Source: UBA2040 sp047637535 (GTDB lineage: Bacteria; Bacteroidota; Bacteroidia; Flavobacteriales_D; Crocinitomicaceae). From it: a DNA stretch of 5,682 nucleotides. Made by a program: the position numbers and the translations under genes. The stretch covers positions 1 to 5,682 of the forward strand of contig JBLIKY010000146.1 of NCBI GenBank assembly GCA_047637535.1, written 5' to 3'. Of this stretch, positions 1 through 5,682 are shown piece after piece. Each line of letters starts with the position of its first letter. Positions within the stretch are counted from its first letter, which is position 1. The notes under the pieces are model-generated. The model was not told where the DNA came from. It ran no database searches and saw only the letters and a program-made list of their open reading frames with translations.

Positions 1-999
1 ACCCATAGAAGCACCCACGGCGGCAAAAATGGAAGCATAGAAAAAATAGCCCATCACGAAGAACGCTGCGAAGCCTAGGATCATGGGAGCGTATTGTATT
101 CTTTCGTAGACCAGTTCGACTGCCTCGTTGTACTCGTAGTTTTTTAGTTCAAAGGCATCTTTGCCTTCATCGATTGCATTGACTGCTTCTACCTTGTTTA
201 ATTCTTGGTCTATATAATTAGGAAACAGGCTTTGGCGCATGACAAACAAGCCGAGTGTAATGACGAAAATCCAGATAGAAAACTGCACCAAGGCGGCCAT
301 TCCGACTCCGATGATTTTTCCCATTAAGAGTTGATTTGGGCGAACAGAAGCCAGGATAATCTCGACGATTCGATTGCTTTTTTCTCGAGCCACATTGCGC
401 AGCAAGGCCATTCCGAATAGGGCGATGAATAGGAAAATTAAGGTTCCGAAGAACAAACCAACCCACCCTTTTTTGTCCGAAGAAGCATCTTCAGGGTCGT
501 AAGCGTTTCTAAAACTCAGGTTAAGCGGTTGTTTTATATTTCTAAAGTCTCTGACTGATAATTTAGTGAATTGATTGACCAAAACTTCTTCTAATCTTCG
601 CTCAATTTGATATTGTACTTTTTTCTCTAATCCGGCAGACGGGAGTTCACGGTAAAACACAAAACCCACCTTGTTTGAAAGCACTTTTTCGTTGATTTCA
701 ATCATGGCATCGAAGTTTTTAAACTTCTGGGCTTCGGCAAATTCTTCTATTTCAATATACTGATTAACAAATGAGTAAGAAATCGAAGCATCGGGTCGAG
801 GCAATAATTTATTTTCAAATATCCCTCCAGGATCGACGACCATTACGTTCCACTTGGTCATTGTTTTCCCTCCAAATAAAAAGAGTAAATAAAGGGTGAT
901 CAATACAACCAAAGGGCCTAAAATGGACATGAAGATAAATCCTCTTGAAGAAACTCTTTCCTTCCATTCTCTTGCTGCAACTATCCACGTATTTCTCAT
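1..999 (-). CDS. ABC-2 type (NatB-like) transporter permease, 3' end missing
   Basis: Membrane subunit of an ABC transporter, partner of the ATPase just upstream. I translated the minus strand from the ATG at 997-999: 333 codons are open with no stop, so the C-terminus lies beyond the left edge. The layout fits the NatB/ABC-2 family. A short cytoplasmic start (MRNTWIVAAREWKERV) leads into a membrane segment at about residues 21-42. An extracytoplasmic domain follows at about 45-178, then a second segment at about 179-200. The cytoplasmic coupling motif, with E206 and GKIIG at 227-231, resembles the family pattern EK-x-R-x-x-E...QLL-x-GK. A third segment lies at about 230-254, a charged loop at about 255-304, and a fourth segment (MGYFFYASIFAAVGAS) at the edge. 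Family members are usually near 400-440 residues, so roughly 100 are missing. The start overlaps the ATPase stop as ATGA, which suggests translational coupling. The transported substrate is unknown; Na+ export is known for NatAB but is not shown here. Confidence 0.88.
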   Translation of the reverse strand, partial: MRNTWIVAAREWKERVSSRGFIFMSILGPLVVLITLYLLFLFGGKTMTKWNVMVVDPGGIFENKLLPRPDASISYSFVNQYIEIEEFAEAQKFKNFDAMIEINEKVLSNKVGFVFYRELPSAGLEKKVQYQIERRLEEVLVNQFTKLSVRDFRNIKQPLNLSFRNAYDPEDASSDKKGWVGLFFGTLIFLFIALFGMALLRNVAREKSNRIVEIILASVRPNQLLMGKIIGVGMAALVQFSIWIFVITLGLFVMRQSLFPNYIDQELNKVEAVNAIDEGKDAFELKNYEYNEAVELVYERIQYAPMILGFAAFFVMGYFFYASIFAAVGASMG

Positions 1000-1931
1000 T
1001 GTTCGACAGTTTGTGTTGCGTTAGACTCAGTAACTAACTGGATAAAGACTTCTTGCATCGTTGGTTTCAATTCTGCTATGGATTCCACTTTTACATTGCC
1101 GATCAAGACCTGCATCAAGTTATCGATTGTACTTTCTCCCTTCAAAGCCACCTTGACTTCAAATTTATTGGGGGCTAATTCTTTTTGGTCGACGAGTTCA
1201 AACCCCGCCCAAAGTGCTGTTACAAAACCGATCATATTGCCTTCAAATCGAATGACGTACAGTCCTTTTTGTTTTGAAGAAAGCAATTCGTCAATGGTTC
1301 CTTCGGCGATCATTTTTCCTTTGTTGATGAGCATGGCTTTGTCACAGAGTTCTTCCACGCTATTCATATTATGGGTCGAGATTAAAATGGCACAGCCTTC
1401 TTTTTTTAATCTCGAAATTTCGTTTTTAATGAGTTCGATGTTTACGGGGTCAAATCCTGAAAACGGTTCGTCTAGAATAATCAATTTAGGTTGGTGCAGA
1501 ACGGTAAAAATAAATTGAATTTTCTGCGCCATTCCTTTTGAGAGTTCTTCAATTCGTTTTTTCTTCCAGTCGAGAATGTCCATTTTCTCAAGCCAAAAAT
1601 CCAGCATTTTTAGGGCATCAGACTTCGTCATGCCGCGCAATTGGCCTAGGAATATTCCGTGTTTCTCAACGGTCATAGATTTGTACATTCCTCTTTCTTC
1701 GGGCAAGTAGCCAAACTCGTTTAGGTGTTTGCGGGTAAGAAGTTGGTGATTAAATTTAATGTGTCCCTTATCGGGTGTAAGAATCTGGTTTAAAATTCGG
1801 ATCAAGGTCGATTTACCGGCGCCATTGGGTCCGAGTAAGCCATACACTTCCCCTTCACTAACTTTTAAAGAAATGTCGTTGAGGGCAATGTGATGTTGAT
1901 ACGTTTTGGTTAAACCTTGTAATTCGAGCAT
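996..1931 (-). CDS. ABC transporter ATP-binding protein, NatA-like
   Basis: Cytoplasmic ATPase subunit, 311 residues, that would power the NatB-like permease encoded by the next gene. All the nucleotide-binding motifs are present: Walker A GPNGAGKST at 34-42, YLPEERGMY at 74-82 in the Q-loop region, signature LSKGMAQK at 129-136, Walker B LIILDEP at 149-155, D-loop SGFD at 157-160 and H-loop STH at 184-186. The YLPEERG(L/M)Y form, with Glu where Q-loop Gln usually sits, is typical of the NatA-like subgroup. Residues from about 215 to the end form the extra C-terminal domain (DUF4162-like) common in these ATPases. It starts 73 bp after the glycosyltransferase gene and its stop overlaps the permease start by 4 bp, so the two subunits are co-transcribed. 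No Shine-Dalgarno lies at a useful distance; the AAAGG beside the ATG is too close. The family role is export (Na+, drugs or unknown), and the substrate cannot be read from the sequence. Confidence 0.93.
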   Translation of the reverse strand: MLELQGLTKTYQHHIALNDISLKVSEGEVYGLLGPNGAGKSTLIRILNQILTPDKGHIKFNHQLLTRKHLNEFGYLPEERGMYKSMTVEKHGIFLGQLRGMTKSDALKMLDFWLEKMDILDWKKKRIEELSKGMAQKIQFIFTVLHQPKLIILDEPFSGFDPVNIELIKNEISRLKKEGCAILISTHNMNSVEELCDKAMLINKGKMIAEGTIDELLSSKQKGLYVIRFEGNMIGFVTALWAGFELVDQKELAPNKFEVKVALKGESTIDNLMQVLIGNVKVESIAELKPTMQEVFIQLVTESNATQTVEQ

Positions 1932-1943
1932 GCCTTTAGTTTG

Positions 1944-1968
1944 TGGATTTGAAGGTATAAAAAATCCA
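1944..1968. repeat. 7 bp inverted repeat upstream of the ABC ATPase gene
   Basis: The plus strand reads TGGATTT at 1944-1950 and AAATCCA at 1962-1968, perfect 7 bp arms around an 11-base loop. With one bulged base the pairing extends to TTGT-GGATTT against AAATCCAACAA. It sits 13-37 bases upstream of the ATPase ATG and overlaps the proposed -10 box. It could be a protein-binding operator or a hairpin in the leader. It is not GC-rich and has no good T-run after it, so a terminator is unlikely. A repeat of this size can occur by chance. Confidence 0.35.
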
Positions 1969-1983
1969 ACAATTGCAGGTCAA
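1954..1983 (-). promoter_or_regulatory. Candidate promoter for the ABC transporter pair
   Basis: Read on the minus strand, TTGACC (1978-1983) and TATACC (1954-1959) are separated by 18 bases, resembling -35 and -10 boxes, and lie 22 bases upstream of the ATPase ATG. Bacteroidota sigma factors usually prefer TTG plus TAnnTTTG, and the match to that form is weak (TACCTTCA). This is a suggestion from spacing and consensus only. Read-through from the upstream operon is also possible because no terminator is visible in this gap. Confidence 0.3.
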
Positions 1984-2004
1984 AACGAGGTAGGGAGTTA
2001 TAAA

Positions 2005-2700
2005 TTAATAAGGATTTAGGCTTTGGAGATATTCAGACTTGATTTCATCGGGCGATTTCCCTTTTTTAAACTGACGCACTGCCTTTGAATTGGCCAATTG
2101 TATTCTCAACCAAGAATTGGTGGTGTATTTACGAGCCGAAACACGCATATAATCTTTAAGAATTGTGAAAGAAGCTATGGCTCTTCCTCTTTTTATCAAA
2201 TCGTATTCTTCCATAATGGAAAAACTCTCGTCGTAACCGTTTAGCTTTTCGAACAATTCGCGGGTAACGAACAAACTTTGATCTCCACCACGGCACCACA
2301 TTACATCGAAGCGAGTAAACCATGAGTTTACGAACAGTAAGAAGTTTTTGCTGATGAACTTAAATCGAAAACATCCCAAAGGTTTTCCTTGGGCTACGGC
2401 TTGTTTAACTTGGGTATGAAAAGTTGGCGGAGGCGATGTGTCGGCGTGAACGAAGTAAAGAATATCGTTTTTAGCAGACTTTACACCAAGATTCATTTGG
2501 TAGGCTCTGGACATTTTTTCCGAAGTAATCAGTTGAACAGGAAATTCTTGTACAATTTTAACCGTATCATCTGTGCTTTTGGCATCCACCACGACGATGT
2601 CGAGATTAGGATCACAATTCAAAAGATGCGTCAGTAATTGACCGATGCATTTACTTTCGTTTAAAACGGGAATTATTATACTGATTTCCGATGGGTTCAT
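2005..2700 (-). CDS. GT2-family glycosyltransferase, TIGR04283 arsenosugar type
   Basis: Predicted cytoplasmic GT-A fold glycosyltransferase of 231 residues, last gene of the arsenosugar operon. Motifs in order: the N-terminal strand SIIIPVLNES at 7-16, VVVDAKSTDDT at 36-46 (nucleotide-sugar binding), RAYQMNLGV at 65-73, the metal-binding-like FVHADT at 83-88, GGDQSLFV at 138-145 and MEEYDL at 163-168, where the acidic pair may supply the catalytic base. The RA-x-QMN-x-G, HADT and GGDQ pattern is what I recognise from the TIGR04283 group found beside arsS. No membrane anchor is evident. Its ATG overlaps the stop of the preceding gene as ATGA, and GAAGGA sits nine bases upstream, so expression is probably coupled. 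In this pathway a glycosyltransferase-like step could remodel or extend the ribose-linked product, but the donor and acceptor are not known. The family assignment is strong; the role is inferred from context. Confidence 0.88.
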   Translation of the reverse strand: MNPSEISIIIPVLNESKCIGQLLTHLLNCDPNLDIVVVDAKSTDDTVKIVQEFPVQLITSEKMSRAYQMNLGVKSAKNDILYFVHADTSPPPTFHTQVKQAVAQGKPLGCFRFKFISKNFLLFVNSWFTRFDVMWCRGGDQSLFVTRELFEKLNGYDESFSIMEEYDLIKRGRAIASFTILKDYMRVSARKYTTNSWLRIQLANSKAVRQFKKGKSPDEIKSEYLQSLNPY

Positions 2701-3287
2701 ACTATATATTCCTTCAAAGATTTTAAATCCTCTTCATAATCTACGTCAGGCAAGGCTTCAAGAATACTCAATGTTTTATTGACAGAAGCTATGTTTTTAG
2801 TCGCTTCAACAAAGACATTTTCCGTACTCCATTCTTTGCCTATAAAGACTTCTTTGTCCGGGTTATGAGTACCGATAAGGTAGTATCCGCCATCAATTGC
2901 AGGTCCGATTACATAATCTGATTCTCTCAAACTAAGAAAGGCTTGCGTTACGATTTCCGAACTCAATTCAAAGCAATCGGTACCTATGACAATGATTCTT
3001 TCGTAGCCTAGTGCACGAACTTCTTCAATGGCATTGTACATTCTCAAACCAAGGTCATCGCCTTTTTGCACTTTTTTGTTGTACCCATCCCATTCAGGAC
3101 TGTCGTCAATGAAAGAAGAAAAATACAAAAATTTATCTGCTTCCAACTCGGAAACAATTTGATGTGTATGGTCGACTAATACTTTATAAACTATCAGTGC
3201 TTTTTCATTTCCAATCGTTGCAGCAAGTCGAGTTTTGACTTTCCCCGGTTCTGGATTTTTCTGAAAAATAATTAGAGCGTCTTTCAT
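2697..3287 (-). CDS. DUF2064 glycosyltransferase-like protein, TIGR04282 arsenosugar type
   Basis: Predicted soluble protein of 196 residues with a GT-A/nucleotidyltransferase-like fold (DUF2064, related to CofC and MobA-type folds). Visible motifs: FQKNPEPGKVKTRLA at 8-22, the nucleotide-binding loop with K18, T19 and R20; GDDLGLRM at 76-83; IGTDC at 101-105, where D104 is a likely metal ligand; GPAIDGGYYLIG at 128-139; and a C-terminal LPDVDYEEDL that matches the usual D-x-D-x-x-x-DL ending. The length is normal for the family. It begins 3 bp after the arsS stop and overlaps the next gene by 4 bp, so it clearly belongs to the same operon. Family members adjacent to arsS are named arsenosugar biosynthesis glycosyltransferases from gene neighbourhood. 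The fold could equally mean nucleotide transfer, for example making an activated sugar for its GT2 partner; that reading is my inference. Confidence 0.88.
   Translation of the reverse strand: MKDALIIFQKNPEPGKVKTRLAATIGNEKALIVYKVLVDHTHQIVSELEADKFLYFSSFIDDSPEWDGYNKKVQKGDDLGLRMYNAIEEVRALGYERIIVIGTDCFELSSEIVTQAFLSLRESDYVIGPAIDGGYYLIGTHNPDKEVFIGKEWSTENVFVEATKNIASVNKTLSILEALPDVDYEEDLKSLKEYIV
2710..2715 (-). promoter_or_regulatory. Ribosome binding site for the GT2-type gene
   Basis: GAAGGA on the minus strand lies nine bases before the ATG at 2698-2700, inside the end of the preceding coding region. It supports this ATG as the start and, with the ATGA overlap, a coupled translation of the two glycosyltransferase-like genes. 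Confidence 0.5.
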
Positions 3288-3290
3288 AGA

Positions 3291-4331
3291 TTAAGCAACT
3301 TCTCCTCCGCAACTCGAACCAGCACCAGCAGTACAACCGTAACAGTGTTGGTTAACGATGATGGTTCTGTTTAATAAAGCTTCGTTATTGTAGTCAGTCA
3401 AATGTTGGCTTCCTCGTGTTTCCACTTTTAAATCAAGCATTTGATTGAAGTCACAATCATAGATAAAACCATCCCAAGAGATAGAAACGGTGGTACGACA
3501 CATTACATTGGACGCTGCAACTGGGTTGTATGCATCAATTAATTTCTGCATGTATTTTTCGTAGTTGTTTGAAGCGACCAAATAGCTCAAATATCTACTC
3601 ACAGGAAGATTAGTAATGGCGAATAATTCGTTAAAAACGATATCGTATCCGTCTTTTAATTTTGTTTTAAACTGCGCTTGAAGCGAAGTCTGATCTGGCG
3701 GCAAGAAAGCTCCAGAAGGATTGAATACTAAGTTTAGAATCAATCCACTCCCTTCGATACCGTAACCTACGGCGTTTAACATTTTTAAAGCCTTGATACT
3801 TTTTTCAAAAACACCTTCACCACGTTGTGCATCTGTTTTAGCCGAACTAAAGTAAGGCAGTGAAGAAGCCACTTCAATATTATGTAATTTGAAAAATTCA
3901 GGTAAGTCGAAATATTTTTTGTTGGCAACAATAATCGTCAAGTTACAACGAACGATGATCTTTTTTCCTTTTGCGGATAACTGTTCCACAAACCATCTAA
4001 AGTCAGGATTCATTTCTGGAGCACCTCCGGTTAAATCAACCGTAGTGCAGCTGGATCTGTCGATAGCTTCCAGACATTGGTGCATGGTCTCACGGGTCAT
4101 AATTTCTTTACGATCCGGACCGGCATCAACGTGACAGTGGTCACAAACTTGATTACACATTTTGCCCATGTTGATTTGAAAAACTTCAAGTCCAGTAGGT
4201 TTTAATGGAAACAAATCATTTCCCGTCAACTTTTCATGAAACGGAGTTAATCCAATTTCTTCTAAAAGCGCAATTTGTTTGTCTGATTCAGATAGGTCAT
4301 GCCCTATCGCGTTAAGTGATTTTGTTGCCAT
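3291..4331 (-). CDS. arsS: Arsenosugar biosynthesis radical SAM protein ArsS
   Basis: Radical SAM enzyme of 346 residues. ArsS proteins use a [4Fe-4S] cluster and SAM to join a 5'-deoxyadenosyl group to dimethylated arsenic, giving the precursor of oxo-arsenosugars. The cluster-binding motif is CNQVCDHC with C59, C63 and C66, followed by HVDAGPDRKE, a hallmark of this group; the SAM-binding glycine motif is TGGAPEMNP at 101-109. The C-terminal Cys-rich domain (DUF3641-like) carries C278, C293, C330, C333 and C341, ending CYGCTAGAGSSCGGEVA, and may hold a further cluster or bind arsenic. Some family members are selenoproteins; here the tail codons are all Cys and the stop is TAA, so this is a standard Cys version. 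The start is the ATG 7 bp after the previous stop; there is no clear Shine-Dalgarno, so coupling or an AT-rich leader is likely. It is flanked by its usual companions. The substrate-making methyltransferase ArsM is not in the window. Confidence 0.95.
   Translation of the reverse strand: MATKSLNAIGHDLSESDKQIALLEEIGLTPFHEKLTGNDLFPLKPTGLEVFQINMGKMCNQVCDHCHVDAGPDRKEIMTRETMHQCLEAIDRSSCTTVDLTGGAPEMNPDFRWFVEQLSAKGKKIIVRCNLTIIVANKKYFDLPEFFKLHNIEVASSLPYFSSAKTDAQRGEGVFEKSIKALKMLNAVGYGIEGSGLILNLVFNPSGAFLPPDQTSLQAQFKTKLKDGYDIVFNELFAITNLPVSRYLSYLVASNNYEKYMQKLIDAYNPVAASNVMCRTTVSISWDGFIYDCDFNQMLDLKVETRGSQHLTDYNNEALLNRTIIVNQHCYGCTAGAGSSCGGEVA
3301..3308 (-). promoter_or_regulatory. Ribosome binding site embedded in the arsS tail
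   Basis: GGAGGAGA on the minus strand, 13 bases before the ATG of the DUF2064-type gene, is formed by the Gly-Gly codons of the conserved SCGGEVA ending of ArsS. It is purine-rich and strongly Shine-Dalgarno-like, though the spacing is a little long. Many Bacteroidota make little use of such sites, so its importance is uncertain. Confidence 0.4.
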
Positions 4332-4338
4332 AATATTA

Positions 4339-4671
4339 TTAGTGTGATAGACTTTTGTATTTGTTCATCATCTGCACGCCGTGCACCAATGCGGCACCGC
4401 TTTTTATTGCAGCAGTGACATGCACAGCCTCCATCATTTGTTCCGAGTCACATCCTTTCTCCATACAATCTTCAGTATACGCATCAATGCAATAAGGGCA
4501 TTGTACAGCGTGAGAAACAGCCAAAGCAATCAAAGATTTCTCTCTTGCTGTTAGCGCGCCTTCTTTAAAAACACTGCCGTAATAATCAAAAAATTTATCA
4601 CCTAATTCAGGTTGGAATTCTTTGATTTTACCAAATTTCTTAAGGTCTTCAGGATTGTAATATGTGTCCAT
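4339..4671 (-). CDS. AhpD/carboxymuconolactone decarboxylase-like protein of arsenosugar operon
   Basis: Small all-helical protein of 110 residues, expected to be cytoplasmic and oligomeric, of the AhpD/CMD superfamily. The core is ALTAREKSLIALAVSHAVQC with the redox-type CPYC at 58-61, followed by IDAYTEDCMEKG. In AhpD a His follows four residues after the second Cys; here that place is Y65, so the classical peroxidase proton relay is probably altered. C69 and C74 lie close by. This form is what is called the arsenosugar biosynthesis-associated peroxidase-like protein, which commonly precedes arsS. A thiol-based role such as reducing or carrying arsenic species is plausible, but no reaction is established for it from this sequence. 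It is the first gene of the operon, 7 bp ahead of arsS, with a 106 bp non-coding leader. The ATG is supported by AGAAGGA 12 bases upstream. Confidence 0.9.
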   Translation of the reverse strand: MDTYYNPEDLKKFGKIKEFQPELGDKFFDYYGSVFKEGALTAREKSLIALAVSHAVQCPYCIDAYTEDCMEKGCDSEQMMEAVHVTAAIKSGAALVHGVQMMNKYKSLSH

Positions 4672-4683
4672 TAATTTTGTTTT

Positions 4684-4690
4684 TCCTTCT
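4684..4690 (-). promoter_or_regulatory. Ribosome binding site for the AhpD-like gene
   Basis: AGAAGGA on the minus strand lies 12 bases before the ATG at 4669-4671, a slightly long spacing. It is the best purine-rich run in the leader of the arsenosugar operon and supports the chosen start. Confidence 0.4.
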
Positions 4691-4750
4691 TAAATTCTAC
4701 TTACGACCAAATGGCCCTTTTAGATTTAAAATATGTTAATTTGTATTTGA

Positions 4751-4763
4751 TGGAGTAATTCCA
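4751..4763. repeat. Short palindrome in the leader of the arsenosugar operon
   Basis: TGGAGTAATTCCA has 4 bp arms (TGGA/TCCA) around five bases, and the flanks partly continue the pairing (GAT...GCAT). It lies 80 bases before the ATG of the AhpD-like gene and 15 bases after the upstream stop. It could be an operator for the operon, but it does not resemble an ArsR site I can recall, and an element this short is often chance. Confidence 0.2.
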
Positions 4764-4777
4764 GCATATAATATACT

Positions 4778-5680
4778 CTAAATTACAGCTTTTCGCCACT
4801 TCCACCCGTATTTCTTGTACAAAAACACAAAGATAATTGGTTGAATCAAAAACATTGACACTCCAAGTTCCATGGCCATATTCGGTTGGCTCATATCTAT
4901 AAACAAAGCATCCGTTTGAAAAACCTGCCAACTGTTGGTCACTATTAGGGCTGCGAAAACATTATTCATAGCATGATAGCCCATTGAAAGTTCTAAACCA
5001 TCGTCTAAATGGGCTATTGCCCCGAGGAAAAAGCCTGACCAGATATAGTAGACTATGGCGATTTTTCCTAGTTCGTCTAACTCCGGATTTCCCCAGTGAA
5101 GCAAACCAAACAAAATACCACAAATCAATACCCTCAACCAGGGTAAGGATTGAAAAGGCAGTAATTTAAAAATGTAGGATCTGAAAATTAATTCTTCGCA
5201 GGTTGTTTGTAAGGGTATGATGAATATGGAAATGAGCAGAAGAAAGAAGAAGGCATCCGGTGTGAAATTCCACAGCAATTCGTCTGAGGTAAACAAACTA
5301 TAAACGAGTAGACCTGTCATTAAAAAAGCCACTATGCCTGCGGAAAAGAAAAAACGTTTCCAGTCAAAACTTTCACGTGAAGTAAAAAATCTCAAGATTT
5401 TGGCTTTGTGGATATATTTAATGCCAATAAACATTGCCAATAATGCCAACACAAAAGGAAAAAGCATCCAAAGCAAAGCTTGATTCTCCCCTAAAAAATA
5501 TACGATCGATTCTTGACTTACTTCACTCAATCCACCGTCTGATTTTGCGAGTAAGGCAAAGAACAATGGCAATTGACCAAAGCCAATAAAAGCAGAGGCC
5601 AGTAGTACAATTGTAAGGATGATTTTCTCGAAAGAAAATTCACCTTTTGGAATTGAGGAAAAGTCCGCTAATTTATTCAT
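4778..5680 (-). CDS. CPBP family intramembrane metalloprotease-like protein
   Basis: Integral membrane protein of 300 residues from the CPBP (CAAX protease and bacteriocin-processing, Abi) family. The three conserved motifs are present: EELIFR with E162, E163 and R167; F191 and H195 in FGLLH; and H236 with N240 in HAMNN. Together they form the expected glutamate/histidine metal site inside the membrane. Hydrophobic segments are seen at about 20-44, 69-90, 110-130, 143-160, 182-195, 207-225 and 275-292. The amphipathic N-terminus lacks a classical signal peptide. Substrates of bacterial members are mostly unknown; some process peptides or confer bacteriocin self-immunity. The ATG has only two bases of upstream sequence, so neither a ribosome site nor a longer start can be excluded. 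The stop is TAG, 106 bp ahead of the arsenosugar operon, and co-transcription is possible but not shown. No terminator is evident. Confidence 0.88.
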   Translation of the reverse strand: MNKLADFSSIPKGEFSFEKIILTIVLLASAFIGFGQLPLFFALLAKSDGGLSEVSQESIVYFLGENQALLWMLFPFVLALLAMFIGIKYIHKAKILRFFTSRESFDWKRFFFSAGIVAFLMTGLLVYSLFTSDELLWNFTPDAFFFLLLISIFIIPLQTTCEELIFRSYIFKLLPFQSLPWLRVLICGILFGLLHWGNPELDELGKIAIVYYIWSGFFLGAIAHLDDGLELSMGYHAMNNVFAALIVTNSWQVFQTDALFIDMSQPNMAMELGVSMFLIQPIIFVFLYKKYGWKWRKAVI

Positions 5681-5682
5681 CG

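Noticed and set aside
218..466. 82-codon open frame on the minus strand
   Set aside because: It lies inside the NatB-like permease coding region in another frame; the translation is Arg/Asn-rich with no domain character, while the permease frame gives clear membrane segments and motifs.
1078..1518. 146-codon open frame on the plus strand
   Set aside because: Antisense to the ABC ATPase, which has every catalytic motif; the plus-strand product shows no recognisable pattern and no ribosome site.
1932..2004. Intrinsic terminator after the glycosyltransferase operon
   Set aside because: The only hairpin has AT-rich arms, a large loop and no T-run on the proper side for minus-strand transcription.
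2389..2637. Plus-strand open frame within the GT2-type gene
   Set aside because: Antisense shadow of a gene with intact glycosyltransferase motifs.
3889..4134. Plus-strand open frame within arsS
   Set aside because: Antisense to the radical SAM core, which is unmistakable on the minus strand.
4672..4777. Promoter or ArsR-type operator ahead of the arsenosugar operon
   Set aside because: I scanned the minus strand for TTG plus TAnnTTTG, for TTGACA/TATAAT pairs and for ArsR-like dyads and found no convincing match; only a weak 13 bp palindrome is reported.
4701..4931. 76-codon minus-strand open frame spanning the end of the CPBP gene and the gap
   Set aside because: Two thirds overlap the CPBP gene in another frame; the product has no motif, and its end falls in the AT-rich leader of the operon.
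4984..5169. 61-codon plus-strand open frame
   Set aside because: Antisense to the catalytic region of the CPBP gene, with a composition unlike a real protein.

Overview
All genes in this window lie on the minus strand, so transcription runs from high to low coordinates. The DNA is AT-rich. Several protein traits suggest Bacteroidota, probably a flavobacterium- or cytophaga-like and often marine lineage: the YLPEERGMY motif in the ABC ATPase, the NatB-like permease style, mostly weak Shine-Dalgarno signals, and a compact arsenosugar gene cluster. The placement rests on protein character, not on a marker gene.

Layout in transcription order: (1) 5680-4778, a CPBP-family intramembrane protease-like protein, complete if the ATG two bases from the window edge is the true start. 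(2) A 106 bp gap, then a tightly packed four-gene operon at 4671-2005: a carboxymuconolactone decarboxylase/AhpD-like small protein with CPYC, the radical SAM protein ArsS with a Cys-rich tail, a DUF2064/TIGR04282-type glycosyltransferase and a GT2/TIGR04283-type glycosyltransferase. Junctions are 7 bp, 3 bp and a 4 bp ATGA overlap. (3) A 73 bp gap with a candidate promoter and an inverted repeat. (4) A NatA-like ABC ATPase at 1931-996, overlapping by 4 bp a NatB-like permease that starts at 999 and runs off the left edge after 333 codons.

The central operon is the notable content. ArsS is known to attach the 5'-deoxyadenosyl group of SAM to dimethylated arsenic, giving the precursor of oxo-arsenosugars; the neighbours are the usual conserved companions, whose exact chemistry is largely unassigned. 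The arsenite methyltransferase ArsM, which would make the substrate, is not in this window, and no arsenic regulator or efflux gene is either. The flanking CPBP protein and NatAB-type transporter look like ordinary Bacteroidota genes; any link to arsenic is speculation.

The intergenic gaps are 106 bp or shorter. No RNA gene, mobile element, CRISPR array or convincing intrinsic terminator was seen.
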